Assembly (NCBI GenBank): GCA_051294375.1
Contig: CM119271.1
Coordinates: 11,613,896-11,677,895, forward strand
Origin: Paraspadella gotoi
Lineage: Eukaryota; Chaetognatha
Direction: 5' to 3'
Length of the DNA: 64,000 nucleotides
Made by a program: the position numbers and the translations under genes. Positions 12,001-23,174 of this stretch are shown in pieces (the stretch's first letter is position 1; every line of letters starts with the position of its first letter). The notes beneath the pieces are model-generated. The model was not told the DNA's origin. It made no database searches and saw only the letters and a program-made list of their open reading frames with translations.

Positions 12001-13588
12001 GCCGAGATTTCGTTTGTCACCGGTACGGTCTCTTGAACTCTTCGACGCCGAGATTTACTGACGCCGTCGGCCCAAAAAGGATTTTGGCACAAAATGCTAT
12101 CTTATTCGGCGTCGACTAATATAGCGGCGATGAGCGGGCAGCGGCGGCGGAATTCTTGCGCCGCACCCATTCGGGGGACGTCTGTCTGCCTCCTCTGTCA
12201 TTGAGAATATAAAGAGGAATTCGAAATTCCTGCAGAGGAAAATGTGATCGGGTATTCTGGATTGGCTTAGATAAATTCGGGAGCCGATTGGGAAGGAAAA
12301 ATGGGTTTGGAACAAGACCTGCCTGATGTGGGTTGGGTTCAGGTAAAATTTTGGGATAAAGAAGATTCTTGTACCGAAGATCATTATCCCGATGGGTTGT
12401 GGAGAGCAATGAAGCTTTTTACTACTCCTGTGTTATAATCCTATAGACTAGATGGATATTGGTACACCAAGCGATGCAGCCATTAAGTCCGAGTTGTTTG
12501 TGAACTGATCAGCAATGAACAGGGCTTATAAGAATTAAGGCACATCTAAAGTATAAACACCTCTACTACATTTTGTATAATCATCCACAACGCTAATAAT
12601 CGCTGCTTCTCTTTTTTTGAATAATGTGTGATTGATGAATCTTTGCTACTGGTATATTTCAGAGATGAAAGAAGTCCTCATGGAAAATGAGTGTTGTGTC
12701 TTGCTAATGCTCTGGAATCGGAGGATTTCTGGCAGAAATCGAACACATGATGGACCGAAAGGAAGAATGTTGATGTGTTGGCTAAGAAAAATTTCGGAGG
12801 GAAGAAGAATTTTGGGTTGAGGATGTAGTTAATGTTATGGGAGAGAAGAGGAGGTCATAGGATTGGTATATGAATTTGGCTGTGGATTGAAAAAACAAAA
12901 TGAATAAGGAAATGGAAGTTAATAGAAGGAAGAAGAGAAGAGGAAGAGAGAGAGAAGGTAGAAAGAGTAATGGACATCAAGAAAAGTGGAAACCTCTAGA
13001 AATCTCGCTTTACAAGCGGGACGGGAATCGATTCGCTGTGGATAAGGTGGGAAATTGAGAAGGAAAGAATAAGGTAGGTGATTTGGTTTTTCATGCAGTT
13101 TGAAAATATCTGTACACAGAACTGGAATTTTGACTTCTGTTAAAAGTGAAAAAAAGTTATGTGAACTGCGAAATTTCAAAACAAACACCAGAGAGGATAT
13201 TGACGACCAGAACCAATGTCATGACAAAGTACAGATAGTAAAATGTAACTGATTTTGAATGATATGTGCGATCTCTGCCCGCGGGATCGATGTGTCATTT
13301 TGCTCAGTAAATCCGATCACTCAGTCGAAGAGTTGAAATCAGTGATCAGAACAGGAAAAAAAATGTTTTCAAGAAGTGTAACATAAAACGCAGTTTGAAC
13401 AAAAATGAATCAGAAAAAGTTTTGTGCTTGAAAGATTTCTTGGTGATCGAATTCGCGTGATGAAGCAAATTGAAAACGAATTGAGTCGAGTATTTTGTTG
13501 ATGGCAGCTTGAAAAGTGGCGCCCTGGAGCAACTTGGAGGATTAAGCATGTCTCTCCGCGAGAGACAAGAGGACTAACTATGTATTGG
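8134..13588 (-). repeat. Inverted copy of positions about 390-5117
   Basis: Reading this block forward matches the reverse complement of the left 5.1 kb in order: (CT)n, GCC repeat, CCAAT region, TATA box, exon 1, intron and exon 2. It carries frequent one- and two-base indels, ends at a 25-N gap (13589-13613) and starts after a GAAA tract. An uncorrected fold-back read placed in a gap is more likely than a true inversion. Confidence 0.9.
9937..13588 (+). pseudogene. Indel-ridden inverted copy of the lectin/SRCR receptor gene
   Basis: Exon 1 is recognisable from about 9937 (AATCGTAG... then ACGCCTATGGCGCC) to the TGAGTTT donor region near 10135, but the start ATG is lost. The exon 2 acceptor CTTCAG precedes 10455. 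The stalk, both lectin domains and the half lectin segment can be followed to about 13580, where SRCR begins. Dozens of small indels break the frame. They are spread evenly and favour homopolymers, which suggests sequencing error rather than decay. The copy is truncated before the SRCR cysteines. Confidence 0.8.
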
Positions 13589-13613
13589 NNNNNNNNNNNN
13601 NNNNNNNNNNNNN

Positions 13614-13694
13614 AGAAAGAAAGAAAGAAAGAAAGAAAGAAAGCAAGATAGAAAGAAAGAAAGATAGAAAGAAAGAAAGAAAAAGAGAAAGAAA
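13614..13694 (+). repeat. (GAAA)n tract right of the 25-N gap
   Basis: A tetranucleotide GAAA tract starts directly after the gap at 13589-13613 and leads into segment B copy 2, as the tract before 5203 does for copy 1. Confidence 0.9.
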
Positions 13695-14658
13695 GAAGCC
13701 AGGATATTCATCGACCCGCAACGTGGCATCAATGTCCTCGCAATTTTCTTTGGTCGCCAGACGGAATTCTGCTCCGCATTTCATTTCGTCGCCCGAGGGA
13801 GAGAAAAAGTCAGAAGCGGAAAGAGAGAAGCGGAAAGAGAGAAGCGGAAAGAGAGAAGCGGAAAGAGAGAAACGCAATAATGAAAGAAAATGGAACAGAA
13901 ATAAAGAAAAAAAAAAGAAAAAGAAAATAATAAGAAAACAAAAGAATTGAAAAGAAAGGAAATTTAAAAATAGAAAGAAAAAAAATTGAAAGTTAAAACC
14001 AAAAAATTATGGGGGAAAAGAAAAGAAACTAATGGCTGCGCCTATTCATTTGTAAATCGATGATGATGGTTAAAAAATATATTTTTAATTAATCTAAATT
14101 TAATTAAATATTTATATTATTAGAAGACGTTAAAAAATTGTTGTAAAAATTTCAAACGTCTTCTAATATCAAATACAGCAACGAAATGAAAGGATATCAC
14201 GATGTCTAATAATGATATTTGATTATAAATATTTTTTAAAAATTTTTAAGTAAAAAATAATTAAATTCTTTGAAACAAGAATTTTTTATTATTATTTACA
14301 AATAACAATTTTTTTAAAAACATAAAGAAAAGAGTTGTCTGCTTTAAAAACTAATAAAAATTTTATTGGTTCAAAGTTTGAAGCAAAAATATTTTTATTA
14401 GTTTTATTAGTTTTTGAATCAAACAATTTATATATGCCACGAAACAAAAGAAATTACAAATTAGGCGGTTTTGCCTGTTTTACGTAAATCGCTAAGGCTA
14501 TTTTTACAAAAAAAAGGATTTTTTCGTCTAAATTGGAAGAAAGAATTTGGTTCCATCTTTGGGATCCGAGCTGCCACGCCCTAATATCACGCCAGAGCGA
14601 ATTCGGTATAAACGACTTGGCTTAAATGTCAATTCTTTACACTTAGAATCTCAACCCT

Positions 14659-14744
<86 letters not shown>

Positions 14745-15974
14745 GCATGGAATGACGATGACTACGGAGAAGACGACGACGACGACGACGGCGACAATGA
14801 TAATGACGATAACCACAACGATTAATAGAAAAAATAATTTTGTCGAATCTCAAAGGAAAAGGAAAGAAAAGAGAAAAAATATAATATAAAAAAATGAAAT
14901 AATAAAAAAATAATAATAAAATTCTTGAATTTAACTTAAAAGGGCAGAAAGAAAAAATTCTAAAATTTATATTTTTAATTCGATAGATAAAAAAAAAAAG
15001 AAAAAAAACTGAGAGAGGGGGAGAGCTCCTCTGGGCAAAAAGAGGGAGCAGTGTTCATTGTTCAATTGAAATTTAGAAATGAAATGTCAAGTACAGGAAG
15101 ACCGATTTGCAACGAAATTAATTTCCTCTTTCATCAAATTGGTTTTTGGGGTCAAAAGCAGAAAAAAAAACTTTTATTGTCGCTAAAACTTCAACTGAAT
15201 TTTCTAAAATTCAAAGTTAAAGGAATTTAATATAAATCTTCGCTTTGAAAATAAAAATTATACTTGTATTGGCGCTCGTGACGGCGTGTGGGCGTGACCG
15301 TAAGGGGGAGAAAAGGGGCTCGACGTCCGACGGTCGTGGATTCGATATCTGCGTCTCACTTTGCCCCGTTTCTCGAGAGAGAGAACGCGACGACGATTAT
15401 GAAGACGATGAAGAAACGTGAACTCGGGATATCCCGATTATATTTTACATGAAGAATTGTTTAAGAATCGGGGGAAGTTGCCCCCGACGTCGTATGGTTT
15501 TAAGACCGTTTGTTAAACCAATTAATGTTTTAATGGCCTTTTTTATATTTTTAAATACTTAATTAAAAACTTATTGTTAAAGAAAAAACTTGTTAATTTT
15601 TTTTTCAAACACTGATGAAGACTCTAAACTGCAGAGTCGAAACATGTCTGCTGTAAACTACTAATACAATTCGTTGCCAAAACAAATCAAATTGTTTTTC
15701 TCCTAAGGACTTAATTAAGAAACCGTTTTTAATTGTCTCCTAGAATTAGTAATAAACAAACAACATTTGAAATAGCGATCGTCGCCAAAAAGTCGAGGCG
15801 GATCAAAAAATACTTTTAAGATTATATCTGAGATCAAAATGAATTAACTATTTAAAATTTAAAAGGAGCATGATTGACTCGCCCTACTTTAATACGTATC
15901 ACATCTAACTTACCCACATTTTTTATCTAACTTACCCATAACCTACCAACCTTCCAGCCCGCAGACCTACTTAC

Positions 15975-16196
15975 CTCGAAATTTTCGAAAAGTAAGTTGA
16001 TGGCCCTCATTCCGTCGGCACTGACGCCCGAGTCTCGCGGCGCCAGAAGTAGCGCCGGGATGAGGAGCATCCTAGCGCCGCTGCCGCCGTCGGCCAGCGG
16101 AGCCGACGCGACGGCGCAGCGAGAGAAAAGCAGCAGCGTCGTCCATTGTGGCAGCAGAAGAAAACAAGCCAGTGCGGGGATAAGACGAGATGTCAT
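15975..16196 (-). CDS. Candidate first coding exon with signal peptide
   Basis: From ATG at 16196 the frame is open for 74 codons to a strong donor, GAG|GTAAGT (15969-15974), phase 0. The N-terminus, MTSRLIPALACFLLLPQ followed by LLLFSRC, looks like a signal peptide. The remainder, ending ADGMRAINLLFENFE, has balanced composition. GC content is much higher than the surroundings. The counterpart in segment B copy 1 (about 7495-7745) keeps the donor but is frameshifted. No downstream exon was found, and I do not recognise the family. The exact N-terminus is uncertain because base accuracy is low here. Confidence 0.35.
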
Positions 16197-16300
16197 TGTC
16201 GGGTTTGAATTGAGATGTGGTCGGTTTGAATTGAAATGTTGTGGGTTTGAATTGAGATGTTGTGGGTTTGAATTGAGAATTTGTCGGTTAATTGTCGGTT
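16196..16300 (+). repeat. 21-base minisatellite, about four units
   Basis: The units are variants of TGTGGGTTTGAATTGAGATGT. Confidence 0.8.
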
Positions 16301-16320
16301 CATTGGTTTAAGAATTCGAA

Positions 16321-16745
16321 TGGCGAATGGCGGACGAATTGGGGAATCCTGTCGGGAGAGTTTTTAACAGCGCAGTTTAAACGGAGATTTTTTTTGTCTA
16401 TTTGTTAATTTATTTATATATATTTATTCATTCATCTATTTAGTAATCAATTTATTTATTTATTTATTTTATTAAGCGCCGATCCATTCACGCGAATGTT
16501 TGTCTTGTTTCATTTAATATTTTATAATTTGTTCTCATTTTCCAAAAGGCGTCAGTTTCAATTTTTTTATTTTCTTTCAGTCGCCGGAAGAGGAGCCACC
16601 GTCTCTGTCGCCTGATCTTTTGTCTTTTTCGTCACCGATGCTCTTTTGTTTTGGTCGAAGAATAAGAATTTGATTAAAACCAACTTTTTCGTTGTTTTCT
16701 TTTTTTTTTTTTCTGTTGGGAGAGAAAACATAAGGGAAAAGGGCG
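16321..16745. other. AT-rich DNA with a possible short exon
   Basis: ATTTATTTATT runs occupy 16405-16475. A strong acceptor-like TTTTCTTTCAG ends at about 16580. It is followed on the plus strand by a short open stretch reading SPEEEPPSLSPDLLSF that stops about 85 bases later. This could be a terminal exon, but no partner exon is seen. Confidence 0.25.
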
Positions 16746-16814
16746 AGTGTCTTTTGTTTTTTTACTTTATTTATTTGGATTTTCTGAAAAACAAAATGAA
16801 AATAAGGAAATGAA

Positions 16815-17365
16815 GTTTAATATAGAAAAGAGAAGGAAGAGAGAGGAGAGAAGGAGAGGAAAGGAAAGGAAAGGAAAGGAAAGGAAAGGAAAGAAAAGAA
16901 TAGGAGAAGGAGAGGTAAGAGAGGGAAAGCAAAGGAAAGAAAAGGAGATAAGAGAGGATGAGAGGACGGGAACAAAAAGGAGAGGAAAGAAAAGGAAAGG
17001 AAAGAAAAGGAGAGAAGAAGACAAAAAAATAAAAGAATAGGCGACGAAAAGATCAAAGAAAATCAAAATGAAAAAAGAAAAAAAGAAAAAAAAGAGAAAC
17101 TGAAACCAAGAAATCGAAGAAAAGTAAATCAAGATGGCGACGCAAAGTGAGACAGAGTGAAAGAGGCGGAGGGAAGGAATGAGAGAGAGAGAGAGAGAGA
17201 TGGGAGAGAGAGAGAGAGAGAGAAGCGAGCCCAGAGAGAGAGAGAGGAGAGAGAGAGAAAGAGCGAGGAGTCGAGATGAGATGAAAGATAGAGGAAAAAC
17301 GCGTGAGAAGGCGAAAAAAAAGAAAAACAAATCAAGTTTGACTTGAGAGAAAGAGAGAGAGGAGA

Positions 17366-17398
<33 letters not shown>

Positions 17399-17919
17399 GA
17401 TGAGAGAGAGAGGAGAGAGAGCAGGGAGAGGGCAAAGCGAAAGAGAGGAGAAAAAAAGCTGTTGAGATAGAGAGAGAGAGAGAGAGAGAGAAAGCAAAGG
17501 TGTAGGGGAGAGAGTAAAGGGTAATTTAAGGAAGGAAAGAAAAAGAAAAAAGTTTAAGGAAATTGTAAAGAATAAGAGAAAAGAAAGGAAGAAAAGAAAG
17601 GAAGAAAATAAAGGAAGAAAAGAAAGGAAGAAAAGAAAGGAAGAAAAGAAAGGAAGAAAAAAGGAAAAAGGAGAAAAGAGAGAGAAAACTGAGAGATTAA
17701 AAGGAGAGATTAGTTTAAAAAGAGAGATGGGATTAAAAAGAGAGATGAGATTAAAAAGAGAGATGATTTTAAAAAGAGAGATGAGATTAAAAAGAGAGAT
17801 GAGAGGAAAAGTGAAGATGGGATGAAGAATCTAAAAAGGAGATGACAACAGTTAAAAAGAATTTGTAAGAGTTGAGAGGAATTTTAATGAGAGAGTAGGG
17901 GATAAAGAAAAGAGAGAGG

Positions 17920-17965
<46 letters not shown>

Positions 17966-17975
17966 AAAGGACTTT
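16815..17975 (+). repeat. Long purine (GA/GGAAA/GAAA) tract with minisatellites
   Basis: More than 1.1 kb is nearly all A and G. It includes (AAAGG)n at 16857-16895, several (GA)n blocks, (GGAAGAAAAGAAA)n at about 17585-17665, and an array of about 18 bases built on GATTAAAAAGAGAGATGA (17695-17800). The opposite strand gives Ser/Leu/Phe pseudo-ORFs up to 222 codons, which are low complexity and not genes. Confidence 0.85.
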
Positions 17976-17994
17976 CGCAGCAGAAAAAAAATTG

Positions 17995-18355
17995 AATTCG
18001 GATTTTATCGGATTTTTTCTCTTTTTTTCTTTTTCTTTTCTTCTCTCCTTCTTTCTCCTTCTTTTTATTNNNNNNNNNNATTCTTTTTCCTTCTGTTTCT
18101 TTTCTTCTCTCCTTCTTTCTCCTTTTTTCTTTTCTTCTCTCTTTCTTTCTTCTTCTTTTTATTTTTTTCTCTCCTTCTTTCTCCTTCTTTTTCTTTTCTT
18201 CTATCCTTCTTTTTCCTTCTTTTTCTTTTCTTCTATCCTTCTTTCTCTTTTTTTTTCTTTTCTTCTCTCCTTCTTTCTCCTTCTTTTTCTTTTCTTCTCT
18301 CCTTCTTTTTCTTTCTTTTTCTTTTCTTCTCTCCTTCTTTCTCCTTCTCCTTCCT
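17995..18355 (+). repeat. Pyrimidine minisatellite (TTCTCTCCTTCTTTCTCC-like) with 10-N gap
   Basis: This is a tandem array of an imperfect CT-rich unit. It is interrupted by N at 18070-18079, and similar sequence lies on both sides of the gap. The 229-codon ORF through it is a repeat artefact. Confidence 0.85.
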
Positions 18356-18401
18356 CCGTCCCTAATTCCAACCGAGAGATTCTGTTCCGGACGAAGGAAT
18401 T

Positions 18402-18405
18402 CTCA

Positions 18406-18493
<88 letters not shown>

Positions 18494-18533
18494 ATTGTTT
18501 GTCCAGCTGCTCAGTTTCGCAATTTGGTCAACA

Positions 18534-18576
<43 letters not shown>

Positions 18577-18593
18577 TGTTGTCGTCGTTGTTG
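18402..18593 (+). repeat. (GCC)n followed by (GTC)n trinucleotide arrays
   Basis: About 30 GCC units (18402-18493) are followed, after 40 bases, by about 15 CGT/GTC units (18534-18593). They translate as poly-Ala and poly-Arg in the same spurious frame. Confidence 0.9.
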
Positions 18594-18599
18594 TGGTTT

Positions 18600-19180
18600 C
18601 GCAGAAATCTGGGTGAATTTCTGTGACCGAGAAAAAGATTTCACCTTCAGAGAAAAAGATCGTGAGATGATTGTGAATTAGGCCGGAGGATTTTGTGAGT
18701 TACTGAACACTATTCCGTGAACAGTCGTATTACTAAAAAGTAATTCATAATACATACCACAAGTACAGAAATTGTCTCATTGTGTCCGGATGTCGGAAAA
18801 ATTAATGATTATGTAGTATGTACTATTTGAAAAAATAAAAGAACGTAAATAATAAAGAAGGAAACAAAAATATAGGACTGTTCATTTGTTTTCTTCAAGC
18901 CTCATTTCAAAACCTCATTTGCCCATTTTTTTATTGATAAACATTGATAAACTTATATAGAAAAGGCTTAATGACAGCGCAACTAAAAAAGGGAAAAGAA
19001 AGGAAGAGAAGTAAGATGAAAAGAAAAAAGAGGAAGACTTGGGAAAAGAAAGGAAGAGAAGTAAGATGAAAGGAAAAAAAGGAAAAGTTGAAAGTAGAGA
19101 TTCGCCGAAACATTTCGAGTTGGCAGACGAAGAAATTGCATGTCAGTCAAAGATGTGAGGGAGAGAAAGAGAGAGGAAGA
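18600..19180. other. Unannotated DNA with a 45-base tandem repeat
   Basis: No gene is seen. The motif GGGAAAAGAAAGGAAGAGAAG...TAAGATGAAA occurs twice (about 18990-19035 and 19040-19085). Confidence 0.5.
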
Positions 19181-19183
19181 AAG

Positions 19184-19250
19184 AGTGTGTGTGTGTGTGT
19201 GTGTACGGCCCGCGCGACGCGCGCGACCGCCGCCGCCGCAGCCGCCATTA
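19184..19250. repeat. (GT)n and CpG-rich GCC stretch
   Basis: A GT dinucleotide run (about 19185-19204) is followed by GCGCGACGCGCGCGACCGCCGCC-type sequence, then a 25-N gap at 19304-19328. Confidence 0.8.
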
Positions 19251-19397
19251 AACGTCCCGTCGCCAAACGAGACCGGTTTGTTTCCGATCCAATCTCTCTC
19301 TCTNNNNNNNNNNNNNNNNNNNNNNNNNTAGATCAATAGAGAGAGAAAACCCATGGGCTTTTCATATATAAAGTTCAAAATGAAGTATGGTTCTTTA

Positions 19398-19697
19398 TTA
19401 TTGGAGAACGAGCTGTGGTCTACACGGCAGAGTAAGATTACGTAAGGTCAAAGACCCGTCAACTTCAATCAAATTGATTTTATACATGAAAAAATGAAAA
19501 ATTCCCTCGGCGCATCCCCCATCCTCGATGGCCCGTGCCCAACGACCGACTACACTTTCAGGATATCTAGCCATCATATTATTTACTATTTTATAAAGGC
19601 TTTTGACCGATTGGGATTTTATATAGCACCAGTACATTTCACAGCGAAAAGATTCGCACCCCGTCGACCGCGGAAACGACTGAACATTACCCCACAT
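19398..19697 (-). CDS. Hypothetical 99-residue ORF
   Basis: The frame is open from ATG at 19697 to TAA at 19398 and has ordinary amino-acid composition (for example ARAIEDGGCAEGIFHFF). The sequence just after the stop contains AATAAA, a polyadenylation-like signal. No domain is recognised. It could instead be the last exon of a gene whose upstream exons are lost in the repetitive region to the right, or a chance ORF. Confidence 0.3.
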   Translation of the reverse strand: MWGNVQSFPRSTGCESFRCEMYWCYIKSQSVKSLYKIVNNMMARYPESVVGRWARAIEDGGCAEGIFHFFMYKINLIEVDGSLTLRNLTLPCRPQLVLQ

Positions 19698-19737
19698 TAT
19701 TTCTTCTCAGTCTCTCTCTCTCTCTTCTCACACCACA

Positions 19738-19795
19738 CGGCGGCGGCGGCGGCTGTGGCTGCGGCGGCGGCTACGTCTGCGGCGGCGTCAGTTGA
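19738..19795. repeat. (GGC)n with interruptions
   Basis: A GGCGGCGGC tract is interrupted by TGTGGCT and TACGTCT. Confidence 0.85.
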
Positions 19796-19885
19796 TCACG
19801 GGCGCAAAATTGCAAAAAAATTTCGTCCAATTTTTGTCGCGTGAAAAATGAGAATCGTTTGGTCTTTAATCTAAAGAGAATTATC

Positions 19886-20190
19886 TGCTGGAGTTGGAAG
19901 CATCTATGCTGGAGTTGACATAATCTCTGCTGAAGTTGACAAAAGATAAAATTTGAAAAATTATTTGTTTCACTATTCTGTCTTCCTAGATTGATATTCT
20001 TTGTTGATATTGTTCATTTTTTCTGTTTGATGATAGGCAGGGATGTTGAGCCGGAGCTGGAGCCGAGACAAAATTAGGTCGGCTCCACATCCCTGATGAT
20101 AGGTTAAAATACTTTCTGTCCCAGTTTTCTAATAAATGCTTTTGTTCGTACAATCTCTGCTGGAGTTGACAGAATCTCTGCTGGAGTTGG
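19886..20190 (+). repeat. Dispersed copies of a 20-base CTGCTGGAGTTGACA motif
   Basis: Five or so copies of ATCTCTGCTGGAGTTGACA (with A/G variants) occur in two clusters, 19886-19945 and 20153-20190. AT-rich DNA lies between the clusters. Confidence 0.7.
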
Positions 20191-20279
20191 CACAGACTAC
20201 GAATGACCAGAATCTTTCCCTCGTTTAATGAGATGGAATTTTTGTCACTTTCAGCCGCAGAACGATAAACCTTCGACGT

Positions 20280-20312
20280 CTTTATCGTCGTCGTCGTCGT
20301 CGTCGTCGTCTT
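20280..20312. repeat. (GTC)n
   Basis: About 10 GTC units. They encode a poly-Thr shadow on the minus strand. Confidence 0.85.
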
Positions 20313-20397
20313 CGTCCTCATCCGGAATCCCGATATTTTCGAAGATAAAAGTGATAAAAAATCGTCAATACGAAAGACGAAAGGCGAAGGTCGAATG

Positions 20398-20570
20398 AAT
20401 ACGGATGTCATCAACTGACAGAACACGTCATCAAATGACAACGGGTGTCATCGACTGACAAATGGTTTCAACTGACAAAGGGTGTCATTAAATGACAACA
20501 CATACCATAAAGTAACGCCCGTTGCCATTTACTGACAATCGATCCTCATAAACTGACAATGAATGACGAC
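20398..20570 (+). repeat. Degenerate TCA(T)CAACTGACA minisatellite
   Basis: Repeated variants of GGGTGTCATCAACTGACAAA occur at 20404-20560. Confidence 0.6.
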
Positions 20571-20794
20571 AAGACTTCGGCAGTTGGTGCAATCAAGATT
20601 GAAAGCGACGGTTGAAGTCGGAATTGAAAGATTTATTGCAGATGGACGTTTGACGTTTAACTTTGGAAAATGAGAAAAATAAACTCGACTAAGGAGAATT
20701 TATAACGAACGAGATACTGACAGTTCGGTTCACATACGTTTACCAGAATACGTTGACACGAAGTAAGTGTCACGGGCAACTAAAGCGATTTTCA

Positions 20795-21125
20795 CATGGG
20801 ATGCCACAATCTATTGCCACAAAGTATGCCACTAAATATGCCACAAACGATTGCCACAAAGATTGCGACGAAGGATGCCACAAAATATTGCCACAAAAGA
20901 TTGCCACAGATAAGGTCCAAAACGATTGTCACACGGGACGCCATAAACGATTGCCACTAAGGATGCCACAGAGATGCCACAAAGGATGCCACAGAGATGC
21001 CACAAAAGATGCCACAGAGATGTCACAAGGATGCCACAGAGGATGCTACAGAGATGCTACAAGGGTGCCACAGAGATACCACAAGGGATGCCACAGAGGA
21101 TACCGCAGAGGATGCCACAGTGAAA
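20795..21125 (+). repeat. GGATGCCACA minisatellite (about 330 bases)
   Basis: Units of 9-15 bases built on GATGCCACAAAG or GATGCCACAGA are repeated more than 20 times. The Cys-His-rich 159-codon ORF across it (20753-21232) comes from the repeat and is not a zinc-finger gene. Confidence 0.85.
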
Positions 21126-21715
21126 TGTACCAAAAGAGAAGAGAAACAAAGAGAAGCGACGAAAGAGGAGGAGGAGGAGGAGGAGGAGGAAGAGATTCGT
21201 CGCCATCAGCGCGGAATTTATGGCGACAGTAAAGAATCAGGGTGGAGGCAGTGAGGGAGGGGGGCGGGGGACTGGGAGTGGTTTGAGTGGGTGATGGAGG
21301 TGGAAGGAAGGTGGCATCAAATGAGATGGAGTCTATGGTGGTTGGGAAGAGAGAGAGAGTGGTTAAAGGGTGGTTTGAGATGTGTTGATGAAGAAGATAA
21401 TAGGTGGATCATATTTGAAGGAAGAGAAAGACAAGAATTAGTCCGTTGTTGTGGGAAAATGGGATGAAGTGGAAAAGAGAACATTGCAAGTGGAGTATTA
21501 AGTGCGGCTGCAGTAGCAAGTTTAAATGGAATAGCAAATTAGCAGCAAGTGCGGCTGCAGTAGCAAGATGATCATCTATGTATCAAATGAGTCGCAAGTT
21601 TAGCAAGTGAAGTGTAGCAAGTATAGCAAGGTTGTAGCACCGTCTGGCTGTGAATGTTTTGACTCGGTCGAAGTTCACTGTTCAGTTGTGAGTGCAATGT
21701 GTGACTTCACCCCGC
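21126..21715. other. Repeat-rich DNA without a gene
   Basis: The region contains (GAG)n at 21165-21190 and G-rich TGGGAGTGGTTTG-like sequence (21240-21410). It also has a duplicated GCAAGTGCGGCTGCAGTAGCA motif (about 21500 and 21547) and AGCAAGT repeats to 21630. Confidence 0.5.
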
Positions 21716-21794
21716 AGTCTCTCGGCAAAAAAGGGAAAAAGGGAAAGAAAAGACGATATCAAGATGTTGTTTACGCTTTTACGCCTTTTGCTGT

Positions 21795-21812
21795 CCTCGC
21801 CGTGGTCGTCGT

Positions 21813-21845
<33 letters not shown>

Positions 21846-22060
21846 CAGCGTCGTCGTTCTCTGGGCAACATTGTTTTCTAGTTCTTAAACGAGGATTTTC
21901 TTCTCTTTGATTCTTTTTTTTACTACGAAAACGAATCTTATTTATTTCTCTGTCAACATCTTGTTTTTTTAAGGTCGACCCCGTTCTTGTTTTCGTCGTT
22001 GTTTTCGTCATTGTTTTCGTCGCTGTTTTCCCCTGTGTTTTCCTGGATGTCTTGTGCTTT
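21795..22060 (+). repeat. (GTC)n and TTTTCGTC(A/G)TTG repeats
   Basis: GTC trinucleotides (21800-21860) and repeated GTTTTCGTC units (21985-22040) generate poly-Val ORFs on one strand and Asp/Asn-rich ORFs on the other. Confidence 0.8.
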
Positions 22061-22211
22061 GTCCGCTTTGTCCGCTGATTTTTGTCGTTGCTATTTGGCT
22101 TTGTTTTCTGATATTGTTTTCTTTCAGTTTTTAATATTTGATTTTTTTTCCCAAAATGTTTTTCACTCAATTTTCTGTTTTTATTTCTGATGTTTGTTTT
22201 TTTCTACGCTT

Positions 22212-23110
22212 AGAAGAGAGAGAGAGAGAGAGAGAGTTGAGATGAGAGAGAGAAGAGAGCAGAGAGAGAAAGAGAGATGAGAGCAGAGGAGAGAGAGAGA
22301 AGATTTTCTTGACCTTTCCGCCGACGAGTTTTTTCGCCCCTTAAAAATTTTCGTGCGCTTCGAATCTTCTGACTGCGAAATTCATCTTTCGTTAATAATT
22401 TGTCCTCAGCCTCAGCAGAGCCGCAGCGGAGAATCCTCAGCCGCTGCAGCACCGCGACCGCAACCCGCAGCAGCAGCCGCTTGTGTCATTTTCTTTTTCA
22501 TCTTTTCTGCGACTTTTTTTTCCTCATTTTTCGCATTTTTATGCATAAATATTTTTAGGTCGACGTCTTTGCGCTATGATGCTTTCTATTCAAGGTTAAG
22601 AGGCGGATACTTTGATATATACGCCTCTGCTCGCTCTCTGTCTTTCTCTCTCTTTATTCTCTTTATATATATCTCGCTCTCCCTCTTTTCCTCGTTATCT
22701 CTTTTCATTTCTCTGATTACACTTTTCTCCTTTTTTCTTTCATACTTTTTCTTTTCTTTTTCTTTCTCTTTATTTATATTTTGTATCTTTACTGTTTGTA
22801 CATCTTTCTCTTCTCCCTCGCTTTTTTCCGTTCTCTTTCTCTCTCTCTCTCTTTTCTTTCTTTCCTCTCCTTTTAGTTTTTTTTAACCTATTTTTTTCTT
22901 TTTCTTTTTATTTCTTTACTTTTCCTATCTGTTTAACTCTCTCTTTTCTATACTGTTTTTAACGTTTTACTCTCTCTACCCTCTCTTTACCTCTCTTTTT
23001 TCTTCTCTCTTCCTATCTTTTTTCCCTCCTCGTTCGTCCCTGACTTTTAATCCTCATTTCAATATTACATTTTTTTTTACTCCTGACTTGGAATTTATTT
23101 TCGTTTTCTA

Positions 23111-23170
<60 letters not shown>
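22212..23170 (+). repeat. (GA)n block, then about 800 bases of CT-rich DNA ending in (CT)n
   Basis: GA repeats at 22212-22300 precede a short mixed segment with CAGCAGC. Pyrimidine-rich DNA runs from 22620 and ends in a (CT)n tract at about 23113-23171. The 177-codon ORF at 22353-22886 is low complexity. Confidence 0.75.

Positions 23171-23174
<4 letters not shown>

Larger units (their letters stand above)
13695..16300 (+). repeat. Segment B, copy 2
   Basis: This is a direct repeat of 5203-7785. It contains (GA)n at about 14664-14739, a hairpin whose 13-base arms are ATTAGAAGACGTT and AACGTCTTCTAAT (about 14119-14168), and AT-rich DNA. Its right end runs into unduplicated sequence near 16320, so this copy is the one anchored in the flanking contig. 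Confidence 0.85.

Noticed and set aside
9972-13588. A second functional receptor gene in inverted orientation
   Set aside because: Indels throughout and a missing start codon. The block ends at a 25-N gap, and the error pattern matches raw reads rather than gene decay.
17992-18681. 229-codon ORF with poly-Phe/Ser and poly-Ala
   Set aside because: It is made entirely of CT-rich, GCC and GTC repeats and crosses a 10-N gap.
20753-21232. 159-codon Cys/His-rich ORF resembling zinc fingers
   Set aside because: The Cys-His spacing comes from the GATGCCACA minisatellite and has no finger consensus.
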